64,000 bases of DNA. Origin: Isoetes taiwanensis (lineage: Eukaryota; Streptophyta; Lycopodiopsida; Isoetales; Isoetaceae). The notes beneath the pieces were generated by a model, which saw only the letters and a list, made by a program, of their open reading frames with translations, was not told the origin of the DNA and ran no database searches. The DNA lies in NCBI GenBank assembly GCA_021234155.1, contig JAJEKV010000008.1, positions 7,220,445 to 7,284,444 of the forward strand, read 5' to 3'. The position numbers and the translations under genes are program-made. Of the stretch, positions 11,421 to 21,539 are shown piece after piece; the first letter of the stretch is position 1, and each line of letters begins with the position of its first letter.

Positions 11421-12731
11421 TGCCGGTTTCTATAGCTGCAAGGATATGAGACGCACCGTGAATGTACTCAGGAGCCTCCTCTTCGCCAGGTAAGGTCGAC
11501 TCTAGATCGTCCCAATCGAGATCGGCCATGGCCAGCTGGGCAGTCTGCGTAACATAAGGACAATTGTGCATAAAGTGGCCGGGCCGCATACACCTGTAGC
11601 ATGCCTTATCCCGGCGGAGCTGCTCCCGGGCCTCCTTAGGAATAGATCGTAAGAGGTTCCGTACTTCCTTTACCGACATTGCTCGTTTATCCCGTGGTGA
11701 AAGTAACTTTCTTTTTCTGGCGCCATAGGAATTTCTTTGAGAGGGGCCCGGACTTGGCGACTGGGGTTTGTACGGTGTGGATGGCCGGGGCTGCGAGTAA
11801 GGAGCAGGACGCGGATACTGGTTTCTTGGTGTGTCCTCCTCGAGGCTCAATGCCTTAGCTTCAGCCTCCGCAACTGATTTTGGGTCTATGGCTTTAACCA
11901 TCCGTTTAATTGATGGGGCCAACCCTTCAATATAACCCTCTACGGCTCTCTTTTCATTCATACCTGGTACATATAGCCTCAAGCGCATAAACTCATCAGT
12001 GTAAGCCTGAACCGTCATACCCTTCTGCTCCAACCTATAAAGGTGCGAATCTGGCGGCATTTGTGCGCACGAGGCACATAATGCGACTTGAAGGCCTTGG
12101 CAAACTTCCTAAAGTTGCATCTGCTCGTGTCCAGATGCTTGGCCCTGGCATAGCCCTTCCACCAAATACGGGCAGCTCCTGTAAGGTTGGTGGTGGCAAC
12201 CTTTCCTGTATCCTTCTCCGTCATGCCATAAGACTTCCCAAACTCCTTCATCTCGTCCAACCAGGATTCTGCATTTAGTCCGCCTCTGGATTTTCCATCA
12301 AACTGGGCCAATTTCCTATTCTTCCATATACTAGTTATAGCTGTATCAACCGTCTTACGGTATTCCTTATCCCGGCGCTTTGCATGGTCACCAGCTGATA
12401 CCGATGATTCAGAAGACACCGAAGTGGTTGAGCGTGAGGAAGTGGCACTATCCTTAGAGGAACTTCGGTGACGCTTAGCATGAGGCCTCCTTGGTGCAGG
12501 TACAGGACTGGCTCCAGGGGGAGATGGCTGTTGTACAGGTGGACTCGGTGGTAGCGGAGGTAACTCCAGTCCATCTTCCTGGGTTTGCTGCGGTGGGTTG
12601 GCATGCAACACATAGGCTTGTAACTCGCCTAACTGCCTTTTCATTAACATCAGTTCCTGTTCGGGTGTGAGTCTACTGGCATTTGAAGGTGTTTGCCAGG
12701 CGGCGTTACGTGCACCGTCTAAATCGAGCAT
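11371..12731 (-). pseudogene. Ty3/gypsy Gag, two frames joined by a frameshift near 12,020-12,060
   Basis: The first part (12731-12015) has a Pro/Ser-rich N-terminal third, a basic RRPHAKRHRSSSKDS stretch, then the Gag capsid-like domain (FDGKSRGGLNAESWLDEMKEF, ARIWWKGYARAKH). The second part (12060-11371) continues the domain (YTDEFMRLRLYVPGM, AVEGYIEGL) and ends with one zinc knuckle, CYRCMRPGHFMHNC (CX2CX4HX4C), for RNA packaging. The two frames overlap by about 45 bp at the shift, so one small indel breaks the gene. The start at 12731 is the first Met of the open frame. Confidence 0.88.
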
Positions 12732-13044
12732 GAAAAAGGTATAAGCATATTTATAACATATAAATTCTTACAAATTTCATCATGTCGGACAAAGGGTAGA
12801 GAGAGAACATGAGGGAAATTTATTATTATAAGAGGAAAAACTTTGCTATTACAGTTTCACACCAAAAGTTGTTACAGGAGTATTACACAAAGACAACATG
12901 ATACAACTGGAACTTAAAGTTGAGCTCACATACAGTATATAATACAAAAAGAAACTGGAAAGACCCGGCCTAGGGGTTCACAAAGGGGTACAGGATTGAA
13001 TAGCGAACACTCTCACGCACAGCCCTAACGAGCTTGTAGCGTGC

Positions 13045-13449
13045 CTAGGCCTGGACAATGACTGGTTGGTATTCCCACGTTGGGCTAATAATGAGGAGAT
13101 TGAAAAGCCTTCTCAAAGCATAAAAGAGTTGCCACAGGTGGTCGTTAGCGTCCTCGAAGGCTTCGTGCCTGGTCATGCTCCAATAGTCCCATGTGCGGCA
13201 CAGAGTTTTCTTCAGGTCCTCAAAAGCTCTGTCCCTGAGGATATTAACTATCTCCATCCCTTTGGCTGGATCATAGGGTTCTCCTGGCGGCGGGGGTTCC
13301 ATCTCGTATCCTTCATCCCATTCTGGATATTCTCCATATCTTTGGCCATAGTCCTGTTCGGGCGGCCCTGGATCCTCCCTCCTGATCAGATCTGTAATCC
13401 TCTCTTCATATTCCAGAAGGACAATGGCAATGAATATAGAGTGTTGCAT
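13045..13449 (-). CDS. Extra frame of the Ty3/gypsy element, unknown protein (134 aa)
   Basis: No family recognised. The middle is acidic and Pro/Tyr-rich (PPEQDYGQRYGEYPEWDEGYEM, partly PPPPGEPYDP). The C-terminal half looks helical, with regular Leu/Phe spacing. It lies between Gag and the larger unknown frame at 13634-15035, on the same strand and inside the LTRs. A structural or Gag-like accessory role is possible but only inferred. Confidence 0.5.
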   Translation of the reverse strand: MQHSIFIAIVLLEYEERITDLIRREDPGPPEQDYGQRYGEYPEWDEGYEMEPPPPGEPYDPAKGMEIVNILRDRAFEDLKKTLCRTWDYWSMTRHEAFEDANDHLWQLFYALRRLFNLLIISPTWEYQPVIVQA

Positions 13450-13633
13450 AATTTTATTTTACTCTAACTCCAATGATTAGAAGAACTTAACATGGAAAAG
13501 AACAATTGTATTCCTCGATACCATAATCACAGTCGATCAGAAAAAAGGTATATCATATTATAGAATGGCTAAAGAATTTGCCAGAACAAAATTTTACAAT
13601 CATACGCAATACAAAAATGCGTAGTACCATTAT

Positions 13634-15035
13634 TTAAGAACTAGGTCCTCCCTCTTCATTTGTAGGCTTAGGAGGTGGTGGTGGCGGTCGGTGTCGCAAC
13701 AGAGTCACCCCGGGGTCTACTGTGGCAGCCGCAATAGATGCAACCTCTGGTGGATAAGCAACGGCCAATGGGGCTGCCGTAAGGAGCTTCATGCTCATCC
13801 AGGGTGCAATATCTTGGCCCAAGGCCGTCAGGGCGAGATCCCGTCGCACGAGTACATAAGTAAACGTATGATAGGGAAGCTTCTTATGCCCGACCAATGT
13901 GGAGAGAGCACGGAGGGTCCACCATGAAGCTTCAGCCTCCGGTCCTAGATCTCGGGCTATAAAAAGAACTTGGGCCTGCCGAAAAGCTGATAAGAAGAAG
14001 CGGGTAAGGTGGTTTCCCAATACCTTCCCTTGTGGGGTCTCCGACGTGGCCACTTCCTTATCCAAATCCATAGGGACTTCTTCTTCCTTAAGTTCCTGTT
14101 GCTCCTCCTTCACATGAGCAGGATTATGATATAAATCCTCTCCCTCGTCATCTGACCCGGAGGGAACCTCAACCATATTGATATTTGGGACGTGAGGTCC
14201 CATAGCCGTGAAGGCATCTGGTGAAGGCTGAGAGGCCGGCTCCTGCATCACCAAGTCCCGAAGCCGTAGCAATGTCTCGGCGGGTTCTATAGTCTCCTGG
14301 CAGAACTGGAGCAGCTGCTGCACCTCCGGAGGAAGCTCAATAGAAGTGAAGTCGATGAAATCGTCCATACAATACTCCGCAAGCTCATAGAGCACATGGT
14401 CTTTACGCTTGCGTCTAAATCCGGCCACCATGTGATAAGTCCAGATAATATCATCCAAGAGAAGATATTCTTGCCCTTGGTGAAAAATAGCTGGAAGGGC
14501 ATCCATACGACAAGCCCTAAACTTGCTCACGGCGGTGGCGTGGCTCTTCCGCCATTTGCTTCCAACGGGCGAAAGTAAGCCCATGCCTATGTGTTCGTCT
14601 TCCCCCCCTCTCGGAAGACTTCGAGGCGGTTTGCCTTTCTCTCTGAGCAAGGTTTCATCCTCGGCGTATTGGTCCATGAGGATGGCTAGGCGAAGGCAAC
14701 CTCAAGATGCCGCCCACGGTGCTTTGCCAAAGCGGGCGTGTGTTTGCCCCATCGGACTTCCCCTTCAAACACATCATATGCATGGGTGTCTCCCCTAGCA
14801 TCTCCCGGACTACCTCCCGCTCGGATACTGGTTGGGGAGGATCCCCAAGAGAAATACACAGAGGGAGCATCTCCTCCATGTAGAAGTCTAGAAATCCGGC
14901 ATAATCCGAGTGCCGCTGCATGTTGGTAATGAGGTCTAGGCGCTGGCGTAGCAAGGGCCGCAACAGGTCGAAAGGGACTTGCGGATCCCAATGTTCTCCG
15001 TCTTGATACCATGCGAGAAGGTCAGCGGCGGCCAT
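13634..15035 (-). pseudogene. Extra frame of the Ty3/gypsy element, unknown protein of about 460 codons with one frameshift
   Basis: The reading starts at the Met at 15035 (MAAADLLAWYQDGEHWD) and runs to about 14,690. It then continues in a neighbouring frame to 13634 (MDQYAEDETLL onward), so a one-base-type shift splits it. The second part is 347 codons with a central acidic Glu/Asp stretch (KEEQQELKEEEVPMDLDKE) and a Pro-rich C-terminus (six Pro in a row near the end). I recognise no domain, catalytic motif or membrane segment. It lies on the same strand as Gag. Position upstream of Gag resembles the extra ORF1 of Ogre/Tat elements, but homology cannot be claimed by eye. Confidence 0.55.
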
Positions 15036-15239
15036 GGCGCTAGAAGGGAGGAGGAAGCAAGAAAAACAGAAAGAACAATTGGAATGCACGCTAAAACCCT
15101 TTTTAAACCCTTTTTATTATTATGCTGATGTCAGCAATTTCATATTTAAAATAAAATAAAAGGTTCTTAATATGACTTCTACTATTTTTTTATTAATTAT
15201 CAGAAAAATATTTACAATGGAAACCCCGGTAACACAACG

Positions 15240-15541
15240 CTAAGGACGCTCCCCCCGAATCCTACGGGCGAGGGCTAAATCCTTTGGCATAATGGTAACT
15301 CTCTTTGCGTGAATCGCGCAAAGGTTAGCGTCACCAAAAAGTGCCACCAGATAGGCTTCAGCAGCCTCTTGGAGCGCCAAAATAGCAAAGGTCGGAAGCG
15401 GAGGTCGGTCACGAACTCTGCGCGATCTCCGTACCGGCCTCACGGAAGGGAAGCTTCCCGTATCGAAGGCTGGGTGGACTTACGAAACTTGCGGATTTCC
15501 GCAAGGCCCGCGATACGGGTGTACCGATGGGGCTTCCTTTT
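15240..15541 (-). pseudogene. Histone H3 fold inside the retrotransposon, three reading frames
   Basis: On the minus strand, 15541 onward reads KRKPHRY, then [11 protein letters not shown] (H3 alphaN). A second frame gives KLPF..EIAQ (H3 alpha1). A third gives [27 protein letters not shown] and ARRIRGERP before a stop at 15240 (H3 alpha2, alpha3 and C-terminus). From the residue matching H3 Lys36 to the stop there are 299 nt; canonical H3 needs 303, so a few small deletions explain the frame changes. Loop 1 has canonical length and TIMPKD is H3-like, not the TLMRKD type common in plant CENH3. Just upstream a basic run (FGKKASSDRRRERSG) could be a divergent tail. The first frame is the same frame as the ORF beginning at 16459. 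Similarity is clear; function is unknown. Confidence 0.85.
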
Positions 15542-15631
15542 GTGGGGCAGCTCCGTGCGCGGTCTTGGCCCCAAGCGGCTGGCGGGATGCATCCACTTCG
15601 CTCACGCCTCCGATCCGAGCTCGCCTTCTTA

Positions 15632-16459
15632 CCAAAGGCTCCGACAGTCTTTAATTTTTTCTTTATCATCGATTGCGGATTTCGGCCACGACCTTCTTAG
15701 GTGCTTAATGGTCGTGTGCCCGGTAGGTATTGGTCCCGGGCCACTCCCTGATGCCTCTCCATCCTGCGGGTTTAGCTGGTCCTGCCGAGTCCTCTCCTCC
15801 CGTTCGAGCCTCTCCTGTTCCTCCCGGAACTCCCGGGCGCTCCTAAGACTTTCTTCAGCCTGAGCTACGTTACGGCGAAGAAGTTCCGCATGGTACCGGT
15901 TGGGTCGCTAAGCCATGTCAATCTGGATCGTTGTTAGGTAATCCAGACTGATATCAGGGATCGGGGCTCCCCACATGAAGCTCTGAGAACCTTCATGCCA
16001 TTGGTACGGGGGAACCTCAATTGCCCTGCCATCTATGACGGCAAGGCCGTCCCCTAAGTACCGGTACTCCCTTCCCCGAGCCGCCGTATCTGCTCGCTCT
16101 ATCTCCCGATGGTCATCTTCCTTGGCCAAGCCTCTGATACGATCGGCCTCTGTCCTGATGTCCTCCTCCTCTGTATGCCTCTCTTGTTCAGGAGGATAGA
16201 ACTTAATCAGCATCATGACCATGTCATGTTGCTCGGCGATGGTATAAGAAAGCTGACGAAGGTTCAGCCGGATCAGGAATGGCTCCGAGAAGTGATAGAT
16301 AGGATAGGGAATCCTATCATTATTCTCAAACCGGTTCACCAACTCATCCAGAAGGATGTCGATGAAAGCTGGGTCGGTGGCCATATACCGGGCGATCATG
16401 GCATAAATCTCGACTATGGTTAGGGTAGAAGGGTCTGGAACGCTCTTGGTATTGGCCAT
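15632..16459 (-). pseudogene. Extra frame of the Ty3/gypsy element leading into the H3 fold; internal TAG
   Basis: From the Met at 16459 the frame is open for 183 codons (MANTKSVPDPSTLTIVEIYA...) to a TAG at 15910-15908. The same frame continues for 92 more codons to 15632. The continuation is a strongly charged, coiled-coil-like stretch (AEESLRSAREFREEQERLER) followed by a Gly/Pro linker. Past a TAA (15631-15629), the same frame later enters the H3 fold at 15541. The protein before the TAG is helical and acidic/basic mixed, with no recognised domain. The simplest reading is one ancestral gene: unknown N-domain, coiled coil, basic tail, H3 fold. The TAG may be a mutation or a readthrough stop. 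Confidence 0.6.
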
Positions 16460-16739
16460 GGCTGTGGCACTAAAGTGTAAGAAAACAGACAGTGAGGCGC
16501 TTGCAGAAAAAGAGACGGCAATGAGGGCGCTAAGGTTAGCGGAGCACTAAGGCGGAAAAGCAAGGTCGGATCGGGCGGCGATGGCGGGCGTCAGTTCCGG
16601 CGGTCGAAGGCGCTGAAGGCTAGGCGAAACAAAACAACAAAAAGAAATTTTAACGGCCCTTTAACTTTTGAAATTTTCAAATTTTTCTTATTAACTTTTT
16701 AATTTTGTTATTATAAAATAATTATATGGTGGAAATACG

Positions 16740-16930
16740 CGGGGCATACGGTCGGGCGCCGGCTGCATTGTACGTGCTCCCGCCTCGACTGAGGGTCGTC
16801 GAAAAACAAGCGGCGCCCGGGTTGACCTTGCGGGGCCGCGTTGACTCCCATCTGTACGGTCGGGCGCCGACTGTATTTTCGGCTCTTCCACCGTGACTGC
16901 AAGACGATAAAAAGCAAGCGGCGCCCGAGT
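16740..16930 (-). repeat. Tandem leader repeats with GGCGCC-ended stem-loop arms
   Basis: Two related units of about 108 bp lie between the PBS and the first frame of the Ty3/gypsy element. Each has an arm GTCGGGCGCCG (16751 and 16859) and its inverse CGGCGCCCG (16811 and 16919), about 60 bp apart. Both arms contain the self-complementary hexamer GGCGCC. A weaker partial third arm follows near 17,000. As transcribed leader RNA this would form two stable hairpins. A frame at 17028-16691 crosses the repeats but looks incidental. Confidence 0.7.
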
Positions 16931-17234
16931 TGGTGTTCGGGCCTGCCCTTGACCATTTTTCGCCTGGAGACGACTGTTCTAGGGTAATTCGAGTACGCCC
17001 GACCCAATGGAACCACTTCCTCCGTCATTTGAGCTACCCACTAACATTTACAACTCTTCTAATCTTGGGCCCTCCGGTCGCCCTATCTTCTTTAAAGCTA
17101 CAATTTCTTAACTTAACCTAACACCAAAACAAACATCAAAGAGGACTAACAATACATTAACTTAGCCTCCTCCTAACTACCGTACTACGAGTTAGTGTTT
17201 GGCCAGTGCTATGATTTCGAGCAACCGAAATCAC

Positions 17235-17247
17235 GGCTCTGATACCA
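17235..17247 (-). other. Primer binding site, initiator tRNA-Met type
   Basis: The minus strand reads TGGTATCAGAGCC two bases inside the 5' LTR. This is the complement of the initiator tRNA-Met 3' end used by many plant LTR retrotransposons. It confirms the orientation and the internal LTR boundary. Confidence 0.93.
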
Positions 17248-17249
17248 TT

Positions 17250-18788
17250 TGTGACGCCTCGAATATATCGACCCCGGTCAGATACATATGGGGACTTTCC
17301 CCTCCCATGGCGACCATCTGCCCGCGGCGGAAAGAACCCTCCATCTAACCCGGCCGCCTACGTAGAGACGCTCAGGTGAAGGACACGGAGGGGTCATTCG
17401 GCCCACGCCTTCGATGGGCGCCTACGTCGCGGAAGCATGAATACAAGGGTTAGCACATAACATAAATCATATACATTTAGCCACCACGAAGGGTGGCGCA
17501 TCCATCCAAACATTAACAACAAAGAATATGCATCTAAACTAAGAAAACGCCCAAAACCCAGGTTCTACCCGGCCCCGGACTCTAGTGGGGAGCGACCGAC
17601 TACGGGTCTCGTGGAGATCGGCCAGACCGAATCTTGGCATGGCGTTGGCTGGCATAGAACATCGGCTAGGGCTATAGCTTCACGCTATGGCTTCGCTATA
17701 GCCTTCCGGAGACGCAGACTCAAGGTATCACCCTTTGAGCCTACTCCAGGTTCATGACACCTGGTCCGATGAGGCGGGGGAAGCGCCCCTTTCGGGATCA
17801 CGCAGTGGTTCCATGGGTGAGCTAGAGAATACGTGCGCATCGCGGTGACCCCCGCATCCGTAGCCGACTTACTCACCCTAATTCTACTCAAAGTGCATGG
17901 TGCCCCATACGGGTCACACCACTACACCCAGGGAGTGTCGACCCATACCCGCCCCCTACGTGGCCAGGCTATCAGGCCTAGCCCACTGTAGGAGTCTCAG
18001 GAGCCTTTTATGCTCGTGCAAGACCCCACCCCCTACTTCACCACTGTGTCCCTTGTCCGGTGCTAAGCCAGACCATAGCGTCTATGACCCGGTGGGCTCT
18101 TGTGCACAGGCCGAAACTAGTAGGGTGTTAAGGAGTACTAGGAGCATTCTATACTCAAGCTCAGAGGCCTCTACCCCCCCTTTTAATCCCTATTTACTGG
18201 AACTACTAAACTAACTCATAGAGACATTCGACCCTCCCATAACAGAGCATCATTCATAATTGAAAAGTGTTCCTAATTACCAAAGAAGGGTTAATCTCAA
18301 CCAAAACTAGCCAAAAAAGAATACTAGAGTATTATTCTACAATTTGCAAGTTAAACTACCACTAACCAGAGTTTCGACTGGACCCATTGTCAAGGGGTGC
18401 TTCCATAGTGCTGTACTGGGGTAGCGGCGACAGGTAGAGGGTGTCTTGGCGATTGGGGAATGTTCAGCAACTGTGCTTTGAGCGCTTAGCTGCTCCTTGG
18501 TGCTGGCGAGGTCGAAATAGGGGGCAGGATGGGGGTGGCGCTGCCTTGGGTGGCTCAGTTTAGAAACCCCCATGCTGGCCGCTCAGGTCATGCCAAATGT
18601 CGCCTTCCCACCATTAGGTGACTTAATAGCAAGTATTTAGATAATTATCCTTTATAATTAATTTAACATAGCTAATTAAATCCCTTGTGGCCAACCCCCT
18701 AGGTTATCATACCCCAGGTGGCGTATCTATACCGAGTGACGTGTCACTATATTTATACGTACACCGTATAATTACTTGGAACGTCACA
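17250..18788 (-). repeat. 5' LTR of the Ty3/gypsy element (1,539 bp)
   Basis: Direct repeat of 7417-9005, beginning TGTGACG and ending CGTCACA on the plus strand. Promoter and polyadenylation signals are expected within it for the minus-strand transcript, but I cannot place them with confidence. Followed by ATAGG at 18789-18793. Confidence 0.93.
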
Positions 18789-18793
18789 ATAGG
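18789..18793. repeat. Target-site duplication ATAGG, right copy
   Basis: Matches 7412-7416 exactly and abuts the CGTCACA end of the LTR. Confidence 0.9.
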
Positions 18794-19497
18794 CAAGTGT
18801 AGAATTAATGTGGCTTTTGTAATATGTCTTCACCATTTCCAAAACACTAACATTTTACTTCAAGCGAGTTGATGTTTTATTTTGTACTCGTATATATCCC
18901 TACTTCTTAACAATCCATTTGAAAAACAACATGTATGTTTCTCCCTCCAACAGGCTACTGCAAACATATTTCATTTCGTCTGTCAAGAACCTCCAGGATA
19001 TAGGAGGATAATTCCATTTGTTACTCTGTGGGCTACCATTGGCATAAGTGGCATAGTCCACATGTCTTTAGTGTATTGGACCCCAAGATCTAGGGCCCAG
19101 ATATGGTATAGATCTAGGGTAGGTGATAGTCATTTAGATGTAAGGTTTTACTATACTCTATTTAGAGTGAGCATTTTCGCTCATTGTTTAGGTTTTTGCT
19201 CACGTTTTGGAGCACCTCATTTTGGAGCATAGTACATTCCAAATTCCTTTGTTCATATCTTGCTTTGTTTTTGTTCTTGACCACTCTTTTTGTTGATCCA
19301 TGAGTATTTGTGGCAACCTTGTAACATCTGGCAGTCAAGCAGTGCTGCTGCAAGGTACATGACAAGAGCCCAAAACTAACATTGGCGCCATTATGTCGGG
19401 ATTTGCTCAGGATCCTTTTTTTAGCCTTGCTGCTTTACTGTTATCTGCTGCTCTTACGATTATCAATTTTGAATAGTCCTTGTACACTATTATAAAT

Positions 19498-19500
<3 letters not shown>
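18794..19500. other. No recognised gene
   Basis: A plus-strand frame at 18882-19232 has no domain I recognise. This segment was joined to the sequence left of 7412 before the Ty3/gypsy insertion. Confidence 0.5.
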
Positions 19501-19531
<31 letters not shown>

Positions 19532-21500
19532 AAGGGCGACAAGCTTTATTCACCAACTAAAAACTAGAGCAACATAAAATGTAAAGACAGGACTATAACC
19601 CCAGTGGACAAACCGATCCAACAGAGCACAACCACCTGCCTATGCAAAAGAATGAATCTGAAGATAAGTATGTCAGATCAGTACTTTCTTCTCTTGATCA
19701 AGAGAAGAACAATTGTAAGCCATAACAATTTTATTTTGTGCCCACTGAAGAACAATCTCATCTGCAGTATCTACGCCCTTAAAGATAAACAACCTCCTTC
19801 TCTTCTAGATTGACCATAAAAGCCAGCCACATGCGAGATGAAAAGCTCGTTTCCGTAGTTTGGGCCAAGCATCATGATAGATAGCAAGCAAAATTTGCTG
19901 GCTAGATCGAGACGTGCCAAATAGGGTCAACAACCAAGACCATGCCTGCCGAAGCCGCTCACACAAGAAAAAACAATGCTCAATACTCTCAACCCTTTGC
20001 TGACATAAAGGACAGAGCTCTGAAATTCGATTATCCATTTTATGGACTAACCTGTTGACTCTGAGGCATATATGGATCACTTGCCACCATTAAACTACTA
20101 CTTTGGGATGAAGCAGTTTATCCCATACCCATATCCAAACACTTTTTCATTGTGGCTGAGGGACCTGAAGATGCCACCTATTAGATGGAGGCAGGATTTC
20201 AGAATGCAAAAGCAATTTATACACAGAAGACACAAACTGCCCTGGCTGGATATCTTGATGGCAACCCCATACAACTACCTCAATCTATGGACCAGAATCC
20301 TGTGGCAACAATGTAGCAATATGATTCCAGATTACTCTGTCCCATCTGTACAACAAGAACTTTGTTCTAAATACTTCCCATGACATGAGATGACCAGACT
20401 CATACCAAGCCGCAATAGTGCTTATACCAGTTGCTATCCATCGTCGTTGTGTCTTTGGATGAACAACCACACTTAGAGGCACATTCTCTGGAGTGTCCTG
20501 TAAAGGAATCCACCAGCATGGAGTGGACAACTGAAGACATGCCTCAGGATTAATATAGAAAAGAGACCTGACAGTGTCCCAAGCAGCAAGCAACCCCTTT
20601 AGAAAGGGAGAAGCATTAGGATACGGATGAATATGATAAAGCAAAGCCCAAGGAAGGAGGGGCTTAATGGTGGCCTTATGAAATGGGAGACAATGCTGAA
20701 TCGACTGCACCAACAACCTCAGGCCAGGAGAATCATCCTTACCAATGAAAATCCTCCAAATATACTTTGATATCATCACCTTGCTTTGGAGGTGAAAATC
20801 CAACATACCAAGACCACCAGCTGCCTTAGATCTAATGCATTTCGCCCAAGCTACCTTGACCACCGCTCCTAACTCATTTCCACCCCAAATAAAATTTCTG
20901 ACGATATGCACAATCTCCTCCATCTTACACTGCGGAGCTAATAGAGCAGGCGCCATGTAGACATGAGTATTACTAAGAACACATTTAGCCACAGTGATTC
21001 TACCGGGCATGGACAGTTTAGCTGTATTCCACCAAAACAAGTGCTTTTACAACCCACTAATGATTTCATCCCAAGCATCTGAAGCAGAGACGTGAATTTC
21101 AACTGGAATACCAAGCAACTTTGTGGTATTGCCATGCAGAAGAATCTTCCATGGATAGTCCAAAATACAGGGAGGGATGGGACTGTCCAACGTCCACAAA
21201 GCTGTACATTTTTGCCATCCTACAAGAACTCCTGATGCTAAGGAATAATAGCTTAGCATTACGAAGATTCTCAGCCTCGGCAATTAGGAACAAAAAAATG
21301 TCATCGGCATATTGGTTACATACCTCTTGATTGGGTAGCCACGGAGAAGAGCTGGGATAATACTTCTGCCACAATTGTGAAAAGCAAGGGTACTAAGGGA
21401 CAACCTTGCCGAATTCCTCTACCCACTACAAAAATATCAGATGGCTCGCCCTGGAAAAGGACAGTAGATCTTGGCTCTTCGTTTGCCCAACTAGCCATTG
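19501..21500 (-). mobile_element. 5'-truncated L1-type LINE with poly(A) tail
   Basis: On the minus strand the element ends in a poly(A) run, seen as T at 19501-19530. Upstream lie the 3' parts of ORF2: reverse transcriptase motifs and a zinc-binding C-terminal domain. The 5' end lies near 21,500-21,540, inside the RT domain, so about half of ORF2 and all of ORF1 are missing, the usual product of incomplete reverse transcription. No convincing target duplication was found by eye. Confidence 0.85.
19805..21498 (-). pseudogene. LINE ORF2, reverse transcriptase and zf-RVT domain, frameshifted
   Basis: 21498-21316 shows GIRQGCPLVPLLFTIVAEVL, the RT motif with QG(C)PL. 21374-21099 contains CNQYADDIFLF with the catalytic Asp pair. 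21040-20285 is the thumb and post-RT region (WWNTAKLSMPGRITVAKCVL; FIWGGNE; AAGGLGMLDF). 20080-19805 holds the zinc-binding module CPLCQQRVESIEHCFFLC followed by a Trp-rich end. At least three frame changes break the reading. All motifs are in normal ORF2 order, so the copy is dead but otherwise not rearranged. Confidence 0.88.
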
Positions 21501-21539
21501 ATTTGTCCGTCTATAGGCCTTTCTTGTTCAACAGGGATT

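Larger units (their letters stand above)
7417..18788 (-). mobile_element. Complete Ty3/gypsy LTR retrotransposon without integrase, carrying extra 5' frames and a histone H3 fold
   Basis: Order on the minus strand: 5' LTR (18788-17250), tRNA-Met PBS, a leader with stem-loops, extra frames (16459-13045, including a histone H3 fold at 15538-15240), Gag (12731-11371), protease, RT, RNase H (to about 9554), PPT, 3' LTR (9005-7417). The ends are fixed by the ATAGG target duplication. From the RNase H region to the PPT only about 540 bp remain. I see no HHCC zinc finger or DDE core there, so integrase is absent and mobility would need help in trans. Extra frames upstream of Gag recall the additional ORF1 of Ogre/Tat-type elements (family knowledge). 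All long frames carry frameshifts or stops. The two LTRs differ at many small indels, so this is not a very recent insertion. Confidence 0.93.

Noticed and set aside
15240-15541. Centromeric histone CENH3
   Set aside because: TIMPKD and the canonical loop-1 length favour ordinary H3, although the divergent tail leaves some doubt.
15309-15863. 184-codon plus-strand gene
   Set aside because: It is antisense to the H3 fold and coiled coil, which carry clear protein similarity on the minus strand.
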